Source: Corynebacterium sp. MSK297
Lineage (GTDB): Bacteria > Actinomycetota > Actinomycetes > Mycobacteriales > Mycobacteriaceae
DNA: 64,000 nucleotides
NCBI RefSeq assembly: GCF_030232885.1
Contig: NZ_JASPGD010000003.1
Location: 61,212-125,211 of the forward strand
Direction of reading: 5' to 3'
Positions 9,001 to 17,670 of the stretch are shown piece by piece. Below the pieces are notes generated by a model. That model had not been told where the DNA came from. It ran no database searches and worked only from the letters and a program-made list of their open reading frames with translations. Position numbers and translations under genes: made by a program. The first letter of the stretch is position 1, and each line of letters starts with the position of its first letter.

Positions 9001-9477
9001 GAGTACGGCTTCACCCAACAAGTTCAGGTTCAGGTCCTGGCCCTGTTCAGCGGCCTTGTCCAGCATCTTATTGAGGGCATCGGACTCCGCATCCAGCACC
9101 AAGTGACCCACCATCTGGCGCATGCGGCGACGAGCGATCGGCATGACCAGGTTGGGAAGGATTGGGCCGAAGAATCCACCGGCGCCGACCATCAGGGCGT
9201 CGATCTTGCTCAAGAATTCTGGGGATTCAGCAAGTTCCGACAGCGCCTCTGCCGCAACCTTGTTGTCCTCCGGGCGCATCACGCGGTCGACGAAGTCCAT
9301 GGTGAAAGTGACGCCGTCCGGGTCACGCACCATATCTGCGAGCTGCTCAGTAGAGCGGGAAGACTCACCTTTGGTTGCTTTCAGCCATTCATTGGCGCGT
9401 TCTACTGCACCTTCGATGCAAGCTTCCACGTCGTGGCTGTCTTGTGGGGGAGTATAAGCAGTTTCGTTAGCAGTCAT
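6022..9477 (-). CDS. putA: Bifunctional proline dehydrogenase / L-glutamate gamma-semialdehyde dehydrogenase PutA
   Basis: Oxidises proline to glutamate in two steps, FAD-dependent proline dehydrogenation and then NAD-dependent aldehyde oxidation, with channelling of the intermediate. 1151 aa. The N-terminal part (about 100-430) is the PRODH barrel: VSVKASSLC, an LDMEEYHD element, IVKGAN, and IRIGVASHN. The aldehyde dehydrogenase part (about 520-1000) has PWNFPIAI, the general base Glu720 in AETSGKN and the nucleophile Cys754 in SGQKCSAS. The last 120 residues (domain after 1000) are a trifunctional-like tail without a recognised DNA-binding ribbon-helix-helix, so it is not expected to be a self-repressor. 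The ATG follows a GAAGGATAAA binding site. It diverges from dnaK across a 433-base region and ends at a strong terminator. Confidence 0.96.
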   Translation of the reverse strand: MTANETAYTPPQDSHDVEACIEGAVERANEWLKATKGESSRSTEQLADMVRDPDGVTFTMDFVDRVMRPEDNKVAAEALSELAESPEFLSKIDALMVGAGGFFGPILPNLVMPIARRRMRQMVGHLVLDAESDALNKMLDKAAEQGQDLNLNLLGEAVLGEEEAKSRFDRTMELVRNPRVTYVSVKASSLCAQLNHWDHDGSVERLKDRLRPMYREAISRKPQVFINLDMEEYHDLHLTIRLFKELLSEDEFTDLQAGIVVQAYLPDAFEALQELAEFAVERVKNGGAPIKVRIVKGANLSLERVESEVHGWPLAPYLSKAEVDANYIRLLDYILREEYADAIRIGVASHNLFTMGLAVELAEKRGVSRQIDAEMLAGMSPAQAKAVHDVVGRQILYTPVVHMKDFDVAVSYLVRRLEENAESQNFLYALFAPDEASDKGKTPMQEQKDRFYASVRDRWKTFAGQRRQQDRNNETGRQTPNTGRFINEPDTDPALRANREWALEALASDPGEHGVKSVTETSEVDEAINTAVGLADDWAALSGAERCEVLNSVGDELAKARGKLISVAAWEAGKAVDQTDPEISEAIDFATYYGQQAIALDRTQSVFTPNKLTVIVPPWNFPIAIPVGGITAALAAGSAAIIKPAPQVVHCAKVAVDAVRAGLEAAGQNPDLVQLVNADEGEAGKHLISSDKTDAVVLTGASDTGALFRSWKPDMNIYAETSGKNAMIITPACDPDLAVQDLYKSAFGHSGQKCSASSLAILVGSLKDSERVKNQLVDAVKTLKPGFGTDISVTMNGLVEEPTEKLYRGLTYLEPGEKWLLKPEKLNEEGTLWSPGIRDNVQPGSWYHQNECFGPVLGIMYAETLEEAIEWQNSTGYGLTGGIHSLNDDEVEYWMENVEVGNAYVNRGITGAIVQRQSFGGWKNSVLGPGAKAGGPNYVRQFGTWSEGKLEHHKVEISPRITRLLKDLSERLDSQLSDDDINWLWRAAELDAKNWHNEFGRSNDYTGLVSEANIFRYRPFWERLRVRVGKGYKPREVARQILASEITGVKLNMSATREIAEELQEMGFDCQVANTNEFAAELGGVPSTRVRAIGEVEPEAYRAAVKSESVIIDWEVLADGRRELLPYLLEQALSVTMHRFGIIRPTGHIQR

Positions 9478-9713
9478 TTTATCCTTCTCAGTTGTTCTCA
9501 GTTATCGAAGTCTCAATCGGCTCTGGAAGCACCGGGAAATCTGGCTGACTTCGGGAGCTCGTGCGTATTTGAGAAGCAATGTGTACGGAGAATATGGCAG
9601 TTACCTATGCCACCTATCGGCTACTCTACTCACACTTTTGACTGTGATGGGAATTTTAGAAACGTGTGATTTTTCACCCTTTTCGTGGGGTTTTCCGCGA
9701 TTTTTGTGTGCTC

Positions 9714-9739
9714 GGAATAAAACCTGAGTGGGGTCGGTT
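9714..9739 (+). promoter_or_regulatory. Predicted SigH (heat/oxidative stress) promoter of dnaK
   Basis: GGAAT at 9714-9718 and GTT at 9737-9739, 18 bases between, match the actinobacterial SigH pattern GGAA(T)-N16-20-GTT. The same spacing recurs before clpB (23175-23200). Position is about 170 bases upstream of the dnaK start and just before the first HAIR site. Seen in sequence; activity is inferred. Confidence 0.65.
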
Positions 9740-9745
9740 ATGAAG

Positions 9746-9766
9746 ATTGAGTGAGGTTGACTCAAG
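9746..9766 (+). promoter_or_regulatory. HAIR operator 1 for HspR, dnaK promoter
   Basis: ATTGAGT-N7-ACTCAAG, one mismatch from the HspR-associated inverted repeat CTTGAGT-N7-ACTCAAG. It lies between the SigH-like -10 and the SigA-like -35, where bound HspR would block both. Confidence 0.85.
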
Positions 9767-9770
9767 AAAG

Positions 9771-9800
9771 TTGGCATGACGAAAAGTTGTCTGCTACAGT
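9771..9800 (+). promoter_or_regulatory. Predicted SigA promoter of dnaK
   Basis: TTGGCA (9771-9776) and TACAGT (9795-9800) separated by 18 bases fit corynebacterial housekeeping promoters with a TANANT -10. HAIR 1 ends just upstream and HAIR 2 starts just downstream, so the promoter is flanked by operators. Confidence 0.5.
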
Positions 9801-9810
9801 CTCGCTTGTA

Positions 9811-9831
9811 GTTGAGTCACTGACAATCAAG
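9811..9831 (+). promoter_or_regulatory. HAIR operator 2 for HspR, dnaK promoter
   Basis: GTTGAGT-N7-AATCAAG: 12 of 14 consensus positions with the exact 7-base spacer. Its centre is 65 bases from HAIR 1. Likely the weaker second HspR site over the transcription start. Confidence 0.7.
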
Positions 9832-9910
9832 TTCAGGCTCAAGCCACGAAAGCTCAGAAAACTCGTTCACGCAATTCGAACTCACAACTCGAACTAAGGA
9901 GAATTCAGTA

Positions 9911-11773
<1,863 letters not shown>

Positions 11774-12610
11774 ATGACCAACCGGGACGAGATGCCGGAT
11801 AACCCCGGTTCCCCGGACGCGACCGACCCGGAGGCCACCTCTGCCGCACAGGCAGAAGCCGCTGCGGATGCCGCCGAGGCAACCCAGCAAGAAACTGGGC
11901 AGCCTTCCGGTGGTGCCGGTGCGGAAGGTCTTGCCGACGACGTCGCTGTGGAACCTGAGGTTGACGAAGTAGAAGAGCCAATTAGCACGGCCGAGGACGA
12001 AGCAGCTGCTCGTGATGCGGTTGCCGACGAGGCCAAAGAGGCTGATGCTGACGCTGACGCTGCTAATGGCGCTGCTGCTGAAGAAGAAGCAGCCGATGAG
12101 GCAGAAACCCCAGAGCAGGCCTTGCAGCGCGAGCTCGATGAACGCACCGACGACCTCAAGCGGCTGAATGCGGAATACACCAACTACCGCCGCCGTAGCG
12201 ACCGGGAGCGCCAGAACGTTTCTGAGTCCGCGAAGGCTTCGGTCCTGTCCGCACTGCTGCCAATCCTGGATGATCTGGAACTGGCCAAACAGCACGGTGA
12301 CCTGGAAGAAGGATCCCCGCTGGAGAAATTCGGATCCAAGTTCCGCGAAACCTTGAAGGGCCAGAACCTGGTGACCTTCGGTGAACCGGGCGAAGCATTT
12401 GACCCGGAGATCCACGAAGCTGTGCAGGACCTTTCCAGCGGTGGTGAGCAAGTCGTCGGCACGGTCTTGCGTAAGGGCTACAAGGTAGGAGACCGCCTGG
12501 TGCGCAACGCCATGGTGATCATCGCTGATCCAGAAGGTTCGGAAACTGGATCTGAAACTGGATCTGAAGCTGGCTCCGACGCATCCGCGCAGGCGAACGA
12601 CAATCAGTAA
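11774..12610 (+). CDS. grpE: Nucleotide exchange factor GrpE
   Basis: Accelerates ADP release from DnaK. 278 aa, longer than the 190-220 aa common in the family because of a 115-residue acidic Ala/Asp/Glu-rich N-terminus. The conserved part begins with a coiled coil near 116 ([18 protein letters not shown]), followed by NYRRRSDRE and the beta domain, with the hallmark VGTVLRKGY near 225. The C-terminus carries a 12-bp-type repeat ([15 protein letters not shown]), a sign of slippage. The ATG directly follows the dnaK stop codon with no gap, so the genes are translationally coupled; dnaJ begins 25 bases downstream. Confidence 0.96.
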   Translation: MTNRDEMPDNPGSPDATDPEATSAAQAEAAADAAEATQQETGQPSGGAGAEGLADDVAVEPEVDEVEEPISTAEDEAAARDAVADEAKEADADADAANGAAAEEEAADEAETPEQALQRELDERTDDLKRLNAEYTNYRRRSDRERQNVSESAKASVLSALLPILDDLELAKQHGDLEEGSPLEKFGSKFRETLKGQNLVTFGEPGEAFDPEIHEAVQDLSSGGEQVVGTVLRKGYKVGDRLVRNAMVIIADPEGSETGSETGSEAGSDASAQANDNQ

Positions 12611-12635
12611 ACAATGAGGAAGGAGGGGACGAACC

Positions 12636-13826
12636 ATGTCCCAGAGTGAATGGGCCGATAAGGATTATTACGGGGACCTCGGCGTTTCCTCCGATGCCTC
12701 AAAAGCTGAAATTCGTAGCGCCTACCGTAAAATCGCCCGGGAAAACCACCCAGATACCAACCCGGACGACGAGCAGAAACTCGCTAAGTTTAAGGCGGCA
12801 GCGTCTGCCTACGATGTGCTTGGCGACGAGAAGAAGCGCAAGGAATACGACGAATTCAAAGCGATGCTGCGTTCTGGGGGCGGCAGGTTTGGAGGCGCCG
12901 GCTTTCCCGGCGGGTTTCGCCGCTCGTCGCAAAGCCAAGACGGCTTCTTCTCGGGCGGGGCGCCCGGGGCTGGCGGATTTGGAGGAGCATTTGAAGACGG
13001 CGGTCTGGGTGACATCTTCGGCGGCCTCTTTAACCGCGGCGGTACTGGTGGGCACCAAGCTCGGCCGACGCGGGGCGCCGACGTCGAAACCTCCATTACG
13101 CTCGACTTTCGAGAAGCTGCGAAAGGCACGACGATCCCGCTAGAGCTGCGTGGGAACGCGCCGTGCACTACCTGCCACGGCTCCGGATCTAAATCCGGTA
13201 AACACGCCACCTGCGGGCAGTGCAACGGCACCGGCTACACCAGTGAAAACCGGGGAGCATTCGGATTCTCCCAACCGTGCTCGAACTGCGACGGCACTGG
13301 TTCCAAGATCACCGACCCCTGTGAGACCTGCTCGGGAAGCGGAACCGTGAACCGGACCCGTTCGATTACCGTGCGGATCCCGGCCGGTGTCGTCGACGGA
13401 CAAAAGGTGCGCTTGGCAGGCCAGGGCGAAGCCGGGCCACAAGGCAAACCATCCGGCGACCTGTTTGTGTCGGTGAGCGTGCGGGAAGACAAAGTCTTTT
13501 CCCGCGAAGGCGATGACCTGCTGATCACGGTGCCGGTGTCCTTTGCGGAGCTGGCGCTCGGTGACACGATCACGGTGCCGACCCTGGATGCCCCGGTTCG
13601 GGTGAAAATCCCGGCAGGTACCGCTGACGGCCGCACCCTGCGGGTTCGCGGGCGTGGCATACCGAAATCCTCGGGAAAACACGGTGATCTGCACGTGAAA
13701 GTACAGGTCACGGTGCCGACGAATTTGGATGACGCCGCAAAATCCAGCTTGCGCACCTACGCACAAGCAGAAAAAGATTCCGGTTTCGATGCCCGCGCCG
13801 GTTGGGCCGGAAACCCAAGTAAATAA
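12636..13826 (+). CDS. dnaJ: Chaperone DnaJ (DnaJ1 type, Hsp40)
   Basis: Delivers clients to DnaK and stimulates its ATPase. 396 aa. J domain at 10-75 with the essential HPD (ENHPDTNP). Gly/Phe-rich linker 80-145. Four zinc-binding CxxCxGxG repeats: [32 protein letters not shown]. The C-terminal peptide-binding region follows ([15 protein letters not shown]). A strong binding site (GGAAGGAGG) precedes the ATG. Third gene of the operon; hspR follows after 30 bases. Confidence 0.97.
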   Translation: MSQSEWADKDYYGDLGVSSDASKAEIRSAYRKIARENHPDTNPDDEQKLAKFKAAASAYDVLGDEKKRKEYDEFKAMLRSGGGRFGGAGFPGGFRRSSQSQDGFFSGGAPGAGGFGGAFEDGGLGDIFGGLFNRGGTGGHQARPTRGADVETSITLDFREAAKGTTIPLELRGNAPCTTCHGSGSKSGKHATCGQCNGTGYTSENRGAFGFSQPCSNCDGTGSKITDPCETCSGSGTVNRTRSITVRIPAGVVDGQKVRLAGQGEAGPQGKPSGDLFVSVSVREDKVFSREGDDLLITVPVSFAELALGDTITVPTLDAPVRVKIPAGTADGRTLRVRGRGIPKSSGKHGDLHVKVQVTVPTNLDDAAKSSLRTYAQAEKDSGFDARAGWAGNPSK

Positions 13827-13856
13827 CGACAAGCAACCACAGGAGGTGACAACACC

Positions 13857-14315
13857 ATGGCGAACGATTCGCACGAGGAATTCCGTGAAGAATATCGCGA
13901 GGTTTTCGTTATCTCCGTGGCTGCTGAATTATCCGGCATGCACGCGCAAACCCTGCGCACGTATGACCGGATGGGCCTGGTCTCGCCCGCGCGCACCCGC
14001 GGTGGCGGGCGCCGGTATTCGCAGCGTGACATTGCGATGCTGCGCAAGATCCAGCAATTATCCCAAGATGATGGCGTGAACTTGGCCGGAATTAAAGCCA
14101 TCATTGAGCTGACCGAACAACGCGATGCGCTCGCCGAAGAACGTGATGCGTTGGCGGCAGAGGTGGAAGAATTGCGTGGCAAGCTCCGTGCTGCGTCTAC
14201 AGCAAACCGTGCTCCCGCGAACGCAAGCAAAGGCGAGTTGGTGCACGTCCCGCGGTCTTCGGCCGTGGTGATGTGGGAGCCGCGCTCGTCGCGCCGTGGA
14301 CGTGGACGAGCATAG
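13857..14315 (+). CDS. hspR: Heat-shock repressor HspR (MerR family)
   Basis: Repressor of the dnaK and clpB promoters that binds HAIR sites, with DnaK as co-repressor in characterised actinobacteria. 152 aa. The winged helix-turn-helix lies at about 18-75 (VISVAAELSGMHAQTLRTYD, then RGGGRRYSQRDIAMLRKI), followed by a coiled-coil dimerisation helix (about 85-120, EQRDALAEERDALAAEV). The tail is basic. A near-perfect binding site (AGGAGGTGA) precedes the ATG. It is the last gene of the operon, so it is autoregulated. Four matching HAIR sites occur in this window, two before dnaK and two before clpB. Confidence 0.95.
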   Translation: MANDSHEEFREEYREVFVISVAAELSGMHAQTLRTYDRMGLVSPARTRGGGRRYSQRDIAMLRKIQQLSQDDGVNLAGIKAIIELTEQRDALAEERDALAAEVEELRGKLRAASTANRAPANASKGELVHVPRSSAVVMWEPRSSRRGRGRA

Positions 14316-14317
14316 AC

Positions 14318-14352
14318 GGGATAGCTCAGAGGTATTTGGGGAATAGTCAGAG
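14318..14352. repeat. Two degenerate 14-bp direct repeats after the hspR stop
   Basis: GGGATAGCTCAGAG (14318-14331) and GGGAATAGTCAGAG (14339-14352), 21 bases apart, each with a TAG. The block is flanked by GACGGG and CCCGTC, so it may fold as a long imperfect hairpin at the end of the dnaK operon. Confidence 0.5.
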
Positions 14353-14383
14353 ATAGCCCGTCGCACTGAGCCCTCATCAGAAA

Positions 14384-14433
14384 TTAGTGGCCTGGCCAGA
14401 TAATGGTCTGGTTGTAGAAAATAGCGGCCTGGT
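14384..14433. repeat. Degenerate TAGTGGCCTGG-type repeats before the convergent hydrolase stop
   Basis: Copies at 14384-14395 (TTAGTGGCCTGG), 14401-14412 (TAATGGTCTGGT) and 14422-14433 (TAGCGGCCTGGT). They resemble, in reverse orientation, the 14-bp repeat between purT and pknG (38061-38130). Confidence 0.5.
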
Positions 14434-15698
14434 TACTGCGGCCCGGCCAAGCCCCGGCGGCGCGCAAGTTCTGCAAAACCGTCGAGGTAGGCTTCATCAT
14501 CGAAAAACCCACTGTGATCGCGCATCCCGTCTCCCGGCCACGGCTGGGCACCAAAGGTGGGTGCGGCCGGGTTTACCCCAAATAGCCCGCCATTGGAATA
14601 AGCCATCCCGCTGACCGGATCCAGCGCGCGCCGGGCAGCATGAACCTGTGGATTATCACCCCGCAGGTTCATTTCTTCTGTGCTGGCCAGGCCCGTGCCA
14701 GGCGAACCAACGAATAACACGTCGTCGGCACGCATCGGTGCCTGGCCACCAGCCGCGTTGCCGACCACCACTGATCCATAGGAATAGCCGACGACCGTGA
14801 CGTGGTGGTTGGGGTAACGCTGGTCGACGTCGGCAAGAAACTCCCGCAACTGCGGCCCCGCGGTTTTTGCCGCGCGTATAGACGTACCGCTGAGTAGTTG
14901 ATCTGGGGCATCGTAGCCGTAGACCACACCCGTGCCACCCATCGCTGCTGCCTGGGTGCGGGCGCGCTCGATTTGGCCACCGATGCTGTCATTGCCGTCC
15001 GAGCCCACGCCGGGAACGAATACCACCAGGTTATCGGTCTCCTCCGGAGGTGGGCCGACCATGCCCGCCCAGTGCTTATCGGATACTTCCAACAAGCGGA
15101 GATCGGGGTGATCCACGGTTTGCGCCAAGAGCGGATCGGGTGCACGGCAGGCTTGGACGGTGTGAATATCGTCAACGTCCATGTCGACGGCACCGTCAGG
15201 TCGGGTACCGCCAAGTGCGGAGGGTAAAAAATCTCCCAAACGGTGCGGCAGGTGCTGCGAGCCGAAGCAAGCGGCCTCAATAGATAAGGCACATGCGGCG
15301 TCGATGCTTTTGCCGATGAGCTGGATGGCCTGCAGCAGCTGTGACATCGCAGGGCCCGCAGGTAACGCATTCACGGTTGCAGTCGCGATGCGTTCCAGGC
15401 GCTCGGCCCATTCCATGTGCCCGGCGAAGGTTTCAACGATCCCGGCGATGGTGCGCATAGTGCGCGTTGCCGTGGTGATGGTGTCGATGATCTCACGGGC
15501 ACGATCAATACCGGCTCTGGCTGCTGTGCCGTCGAACTCTAAGCCCACCATGCTGGTGATTTCACCGGAGAGTTGCTGCTGGTCGTGCTCGAGAGTGTTA
15601 GCACGGGAGCGGATTCCGGATGCAGCGGAGTACATTTCTTGTGCAGTAGTGGTGCCGCTGGGCTGCGCAGCGCTGGACTGTGCGGTGGTTAGAGCCAT
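14433..15698 (-). CDS. DUF1023 alpha/beta hydrolase with WXG100-like N-terminus
   Basis: 421 aa. Residues 1-170 are Ala/Thr-rich and helical, resembling the helical-hairpin modules fused to type VII secretion substrates. From about 195 an alpha/beta-hydrolase fold of the DUF1023 kind follows: VVFVPGVGSDG, GYDAP, and the nucleophile elbow GYSYGS (Ser in Gly-x-Ser-x-Gly) near residue 315, then a late Asp and His (DHSGFFDDEAY). No signal peptide is visible. It lies two bases after the small WXG100-like gene, in one operon. I infer a secreted or surface lipase/esterase-like enzyme, perhaps exported by an ESX-type route; substrate unknown. It converges on hspR. Confidence 0.7.
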   Translation of the reverse strand: MALTTAQSSAAQPSGTTTAQEMYSAASGIRSRANTLEHDQQQLSGEITSMVGLEFDGTAARAGIDRAREIIDTITTATRTMRTIAGIVETFAGHMEWAERLERIATATVNALPAGPAMSQLLQAIQLIGKSIDAACALSIEAACFGSQHLPHRLGDFLPSALGGTRPDGAVDMDVDDIHTVQACRAPDPLLAQTVDHPDLRLLEVSDKHWAGMVGPPPEETDNLVVFVPGVGSDGNDSIGGQIERARTQAAAMGGTGVVYGYDAPDQLLSGTSIRAAKTAGPQLREFLADVDQRYPNHHVTVVGYSYGSVVVGNAAGGQAPMRADDVLFVGSPGTGLASTEEMNLRGDNPQVHAARRALDPVSGMAYSNGGLFGVNPAAPTFGAQPWPGDGMRDHSGFFDDEAYLDGFAELARRRGLAGPQ

Positions 15699-15700
15699 GA

Positions 15701-15994
15701 TCAGTATCCTTTCGATGCCGAGAGTGTGTGGTTCAGGTGATACGCCATGGCCTCGTCGTCTTCGGCGAGTCCGCAGAAGGTTCCGCGCATCTCTGTGAGG
15801 TGGGCCTGGAGCTGGCTATCGATGTCCACGGCGGTGTCATACCAGCTGCCTTCGGCATGACGCAGCGCTGCCAGGGTTGGGGTGGAAGCTGTTGCGTCAG
15901 TGGAAGCCGCACCTGCGATACGCGGGGCGAATCGATGTCGGGCGTGCGTGGCGAGTAGATCAAGGACGGTATCGGTGAATTGCAGAAAGTTCAT
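15701..15994 (-). CDS. Small WXG100-like protein
   Basis: 97 aa, predicted all helical, with a central Gly-Ser-Trp (EGSWYDTA) in the position of the Trp-x-Gly turn of WXG100 proteins and a helix on each side. The last base of its stop is two bases before the start of the DUF1023 hydrolase, so it is probably co-translated and may be its export or folding partner. No ESX ATPase or membrane gene lies within the window. Family placement rests on size, helix pattern and context only. Confidence 0.5.
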   Translation of the reverse strand: MNFLQFTDTVLDLLATHARHRFAPRIAGAASTDATASTPTLAALRHAEGSWYDTAVDIDSQLQAHLTEMRGTFCGLAEDDEAMAYHLNHTLSASKGY

Positions 15995-16106
15995 GGGTGC
16001 GAGTCTGCGCGGACCAGCGTTGTGCGGCCAGCCGGGGCGAGCTATACCTGTGGATAAATGGAGTTATCCACAACACAGGGTGGTGGCGCGCGATTAGACT
16101 GGCATC

Positions 16107-16934
16107 ATGAAGATCGCACTAGTACAGCTGACCTCTGGACCCGATGTGCAAGCGAATTTGGCGCTGGCCAAAGATAAAATTACCGAGGCCGCAAACAGTG
16201 ACGCGCAGCTGATTGTGCTGCCGGAAGCGACGTTTCAAGCCTTCGATTCTGGGCGCCTGGATGGCAACGCCAACGAATACGCCGAGCATTTCGCAGACGA
16301 AATCACCACGCTTGCCGACGAACTCGGCGTGACCGTCGTCGTCGGCATGTTCCGCCCCGCCGATACGGTGGAGGTTGACGGGAAAACCATCAACCGCGTG
16401 TACAACTCCGCCCTCATTACAGGCCGCGGCAGCAGTGAGTTTTATGACAAGATCCACACCTTCGATGCTTTCTCCTACCGCGAATCCGATACCGTGCACC
16501 CGGGGGATTACACCGTGGTGGTTGATGTTGCCGGGCACAAAGTTGGCGTAGCGACCTGCTACGATGTTCGATTCCCGGAACAATTTAAAAAGATGGCCGA
16601 TGATGGTGCACAGCTGGTTGTGCTGCCTACTAGCTGGGCGGATGGCCCGGGCAAGCTGGAGCAATGGCAGGTGTTGACGAGCGCTCGGGCACTCGATGCC
16701 ACGGTGTATCTACTGGCGGCTGGGCAAGCCCGCCCCGGTGGTGCAGATAAGGGCGGGGAAAAATCCGGCCCGACCGGGCTGGGGCATTCGCGGGTGCTGA
16801 GTCCTACTGGCGAGTTGTTAGCCGAAGCTGGTTACGACGACGAGATCTTGTATGTGGAGCTCGACGATATTGCTGGCGAAATAGCGAAAGCCCGGAAAGC
16901 ACTACCGGTGCTGCGTGGCACGCGTGAGCTATAG
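16107..16934 (+). CDS. Carbon-nitrogen hydrolase (nitrilase superfamily)
   Basis: 275 aa enzyme hydrolysing amide or nitrile-type C-N bonds. The catalytic triad is complete: Glu40 (LPEATF), Lys115 (YDKIHTFDAF) and Cys151 (VATCYDVRFPE). The fold starts at the first residues (KIALVQLTSGPD). It most resembles the omega-amidase/Nit-like branch, which acts on alpha-keto acid amides or deaminated glutathione, but the substrate cannot be fixed from sequence. The ATG lies closely after a TAGACT element. It converges on the ABC ATPase; both genes end inside copies of the same 12-bp repeat. Confidence 0.88.
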   Translation: MKIALVQLTSGPDVQANLALAKDKITEAANSDAQLIVLPEATFQAFDSGRLDGNANEYAEHFADEITTLADELGVTVVVGMFRPADTVEVDGKTINRVYNSALITGRGSSEFYDKIHTFDAFSYRESDTVHPGDYTVVVDVAGHKVGVATCYDVRFPEQFKKMADDGAQLVVLPTSWADGPGKLEQWQVLTSARALDATVYLLAAGQARPGGADKGGEKSGPTGLGHSRVLSPTGELLAEAGYDDEILYVELDDIAGEIAKARKALPVLRGTREL

Positions 16935-16968
16935 CCGACTATAAACAGCGATAGCCAGCTATAGCCGA
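16927..16968. repeat. 12-bp direct repeat carrying both stop codons of convergent genes
   Basis: AGCTATAGCCGA occurs exactly at 16927-16938 and 16957-16968, with a partial copy (GATAGCC) between. The first copy holds the nitrilase stop (TAG at 16932-16934), the second the ABC ATPase stop on the other strand (16959-16961). Confidence 0.75.
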
Positions 16969-17603
16969 ATTTCTGCGTCACTGAATTCGGTGACGGCGGG
17001 ATCATGCGTGGAGATGATTACGGTCGCGCCGTCGTCGGCAAGAGTGCGAAGATGCTGGAGCACGATGTCGCGGTTGGCAGCGTCTAAAGCGCCGGTGGGT
17101 TCGTCGGCAAGAATGAGCGAGGGGGTGCGCAACAGCAGCCTGGCAACAGCGACGCGCTGCTGTTCACCACCGGATAATGCATATACTTCCCGGGGCGCAT
17201 AACCTTCGAGGCCTACCGCGGTTAAGGTTGTGTCGATAGCGTGCAGCCCCGGTTTTTTAGCACTTCCTAGCAAAGTTCGCTGGTCGCGCGGAAGTGCGAG
17301 AATGAGATTGCTGCGTACCGTTTGTTCTGGGATGAGGGCGTAATCCTGGAATAAATAACCGATGGTATTCCGTCGCAAGGCTCGAAGTTTGCTTTTCGAC
17401 AGTGCGGTGATGGGGGTGCCTGCAAATTCGATAGAGCCAGAGTCCAGAGTATCGAGCCCACCGATGCAATTAAGCAGAGTGGATTTTCCAGACCCGGAAA
17501 TTCCTGTTAGAGCGGTGATACTTCCAGTAGCAGCTGTGGCAGTGAAATGGCGGAATAGCTTTTTCGAACCGAAACTTTTATTCGCATTTTTGATTTCAAG
17601 CAT
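16959..17603 (-). CDS. ABC transporter ATPase of the bacteriocin module
   Basis: 214 aa, single ABC domain of the MacB/LolD type. Walker A GISGSGKSTLL (about 34-45), Q-loop LFQDYALIPE, signature LSGGEQQR, Walker B LILADEPTGALD, and H-loop STHDPAV. It follows the DUF1430 membrane gene by 67 bases. In lactococcin-972 type clusters this ATPase pairs with the large membrane protein, for export of or immunity to the bacteriocin (family knowledge). The Walker B codons include a copy of the abundant CTTGCCGACG word. Confidence 0.9.
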   Translation of the reverse strand: MLEIKNANKSFGSKKLFRHFTATAATGSITALTGISGSGKSTLLNCIGGLDTLDSGSIEFAGTPITALSKSKLRALRRNTIGYLFQDYALIPEQTVRSNLILALPRDQRTLLGSAKKPGLHAIDTTLTAVGLEGYAPREVYALSGGEQQRVAVARLLLRTPSLILADEPTGALDAANRDIVLQHLRTLADDGATVIISTHDPAVTEFSDAEIRL

Positions 17604-17670
17604 GGGCGATTTCTTTTCTGGTAGCAGGCTTTGAGATGGTACTTGGCATCAGCGCGGCATTAGCTAGGCA

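Larger units (their letters stand above)
9478..9910. other. Divergent putA-dnaK intergenic region
   Basis: 433 bases without a credible gene. The dnaK-proximal half holds a SigH-like promoter, a SigA-like promoter and two HAIR operators, listed separately. The putA-proximal part (9478-9640) shows a short near-repeat of GTTCTCAG-type sequence but no operator I can name. An open frame across 9478-9669 is only an overhang of an antisense frame. Confidence 0.85.

Noticed and set aside
14387..14614. Plus-strand frame of 75 codons
   Set aside because: It lies over the end of the DUF1023 gene on the other strand and its repeat region; no binding site and no family-like sequence.
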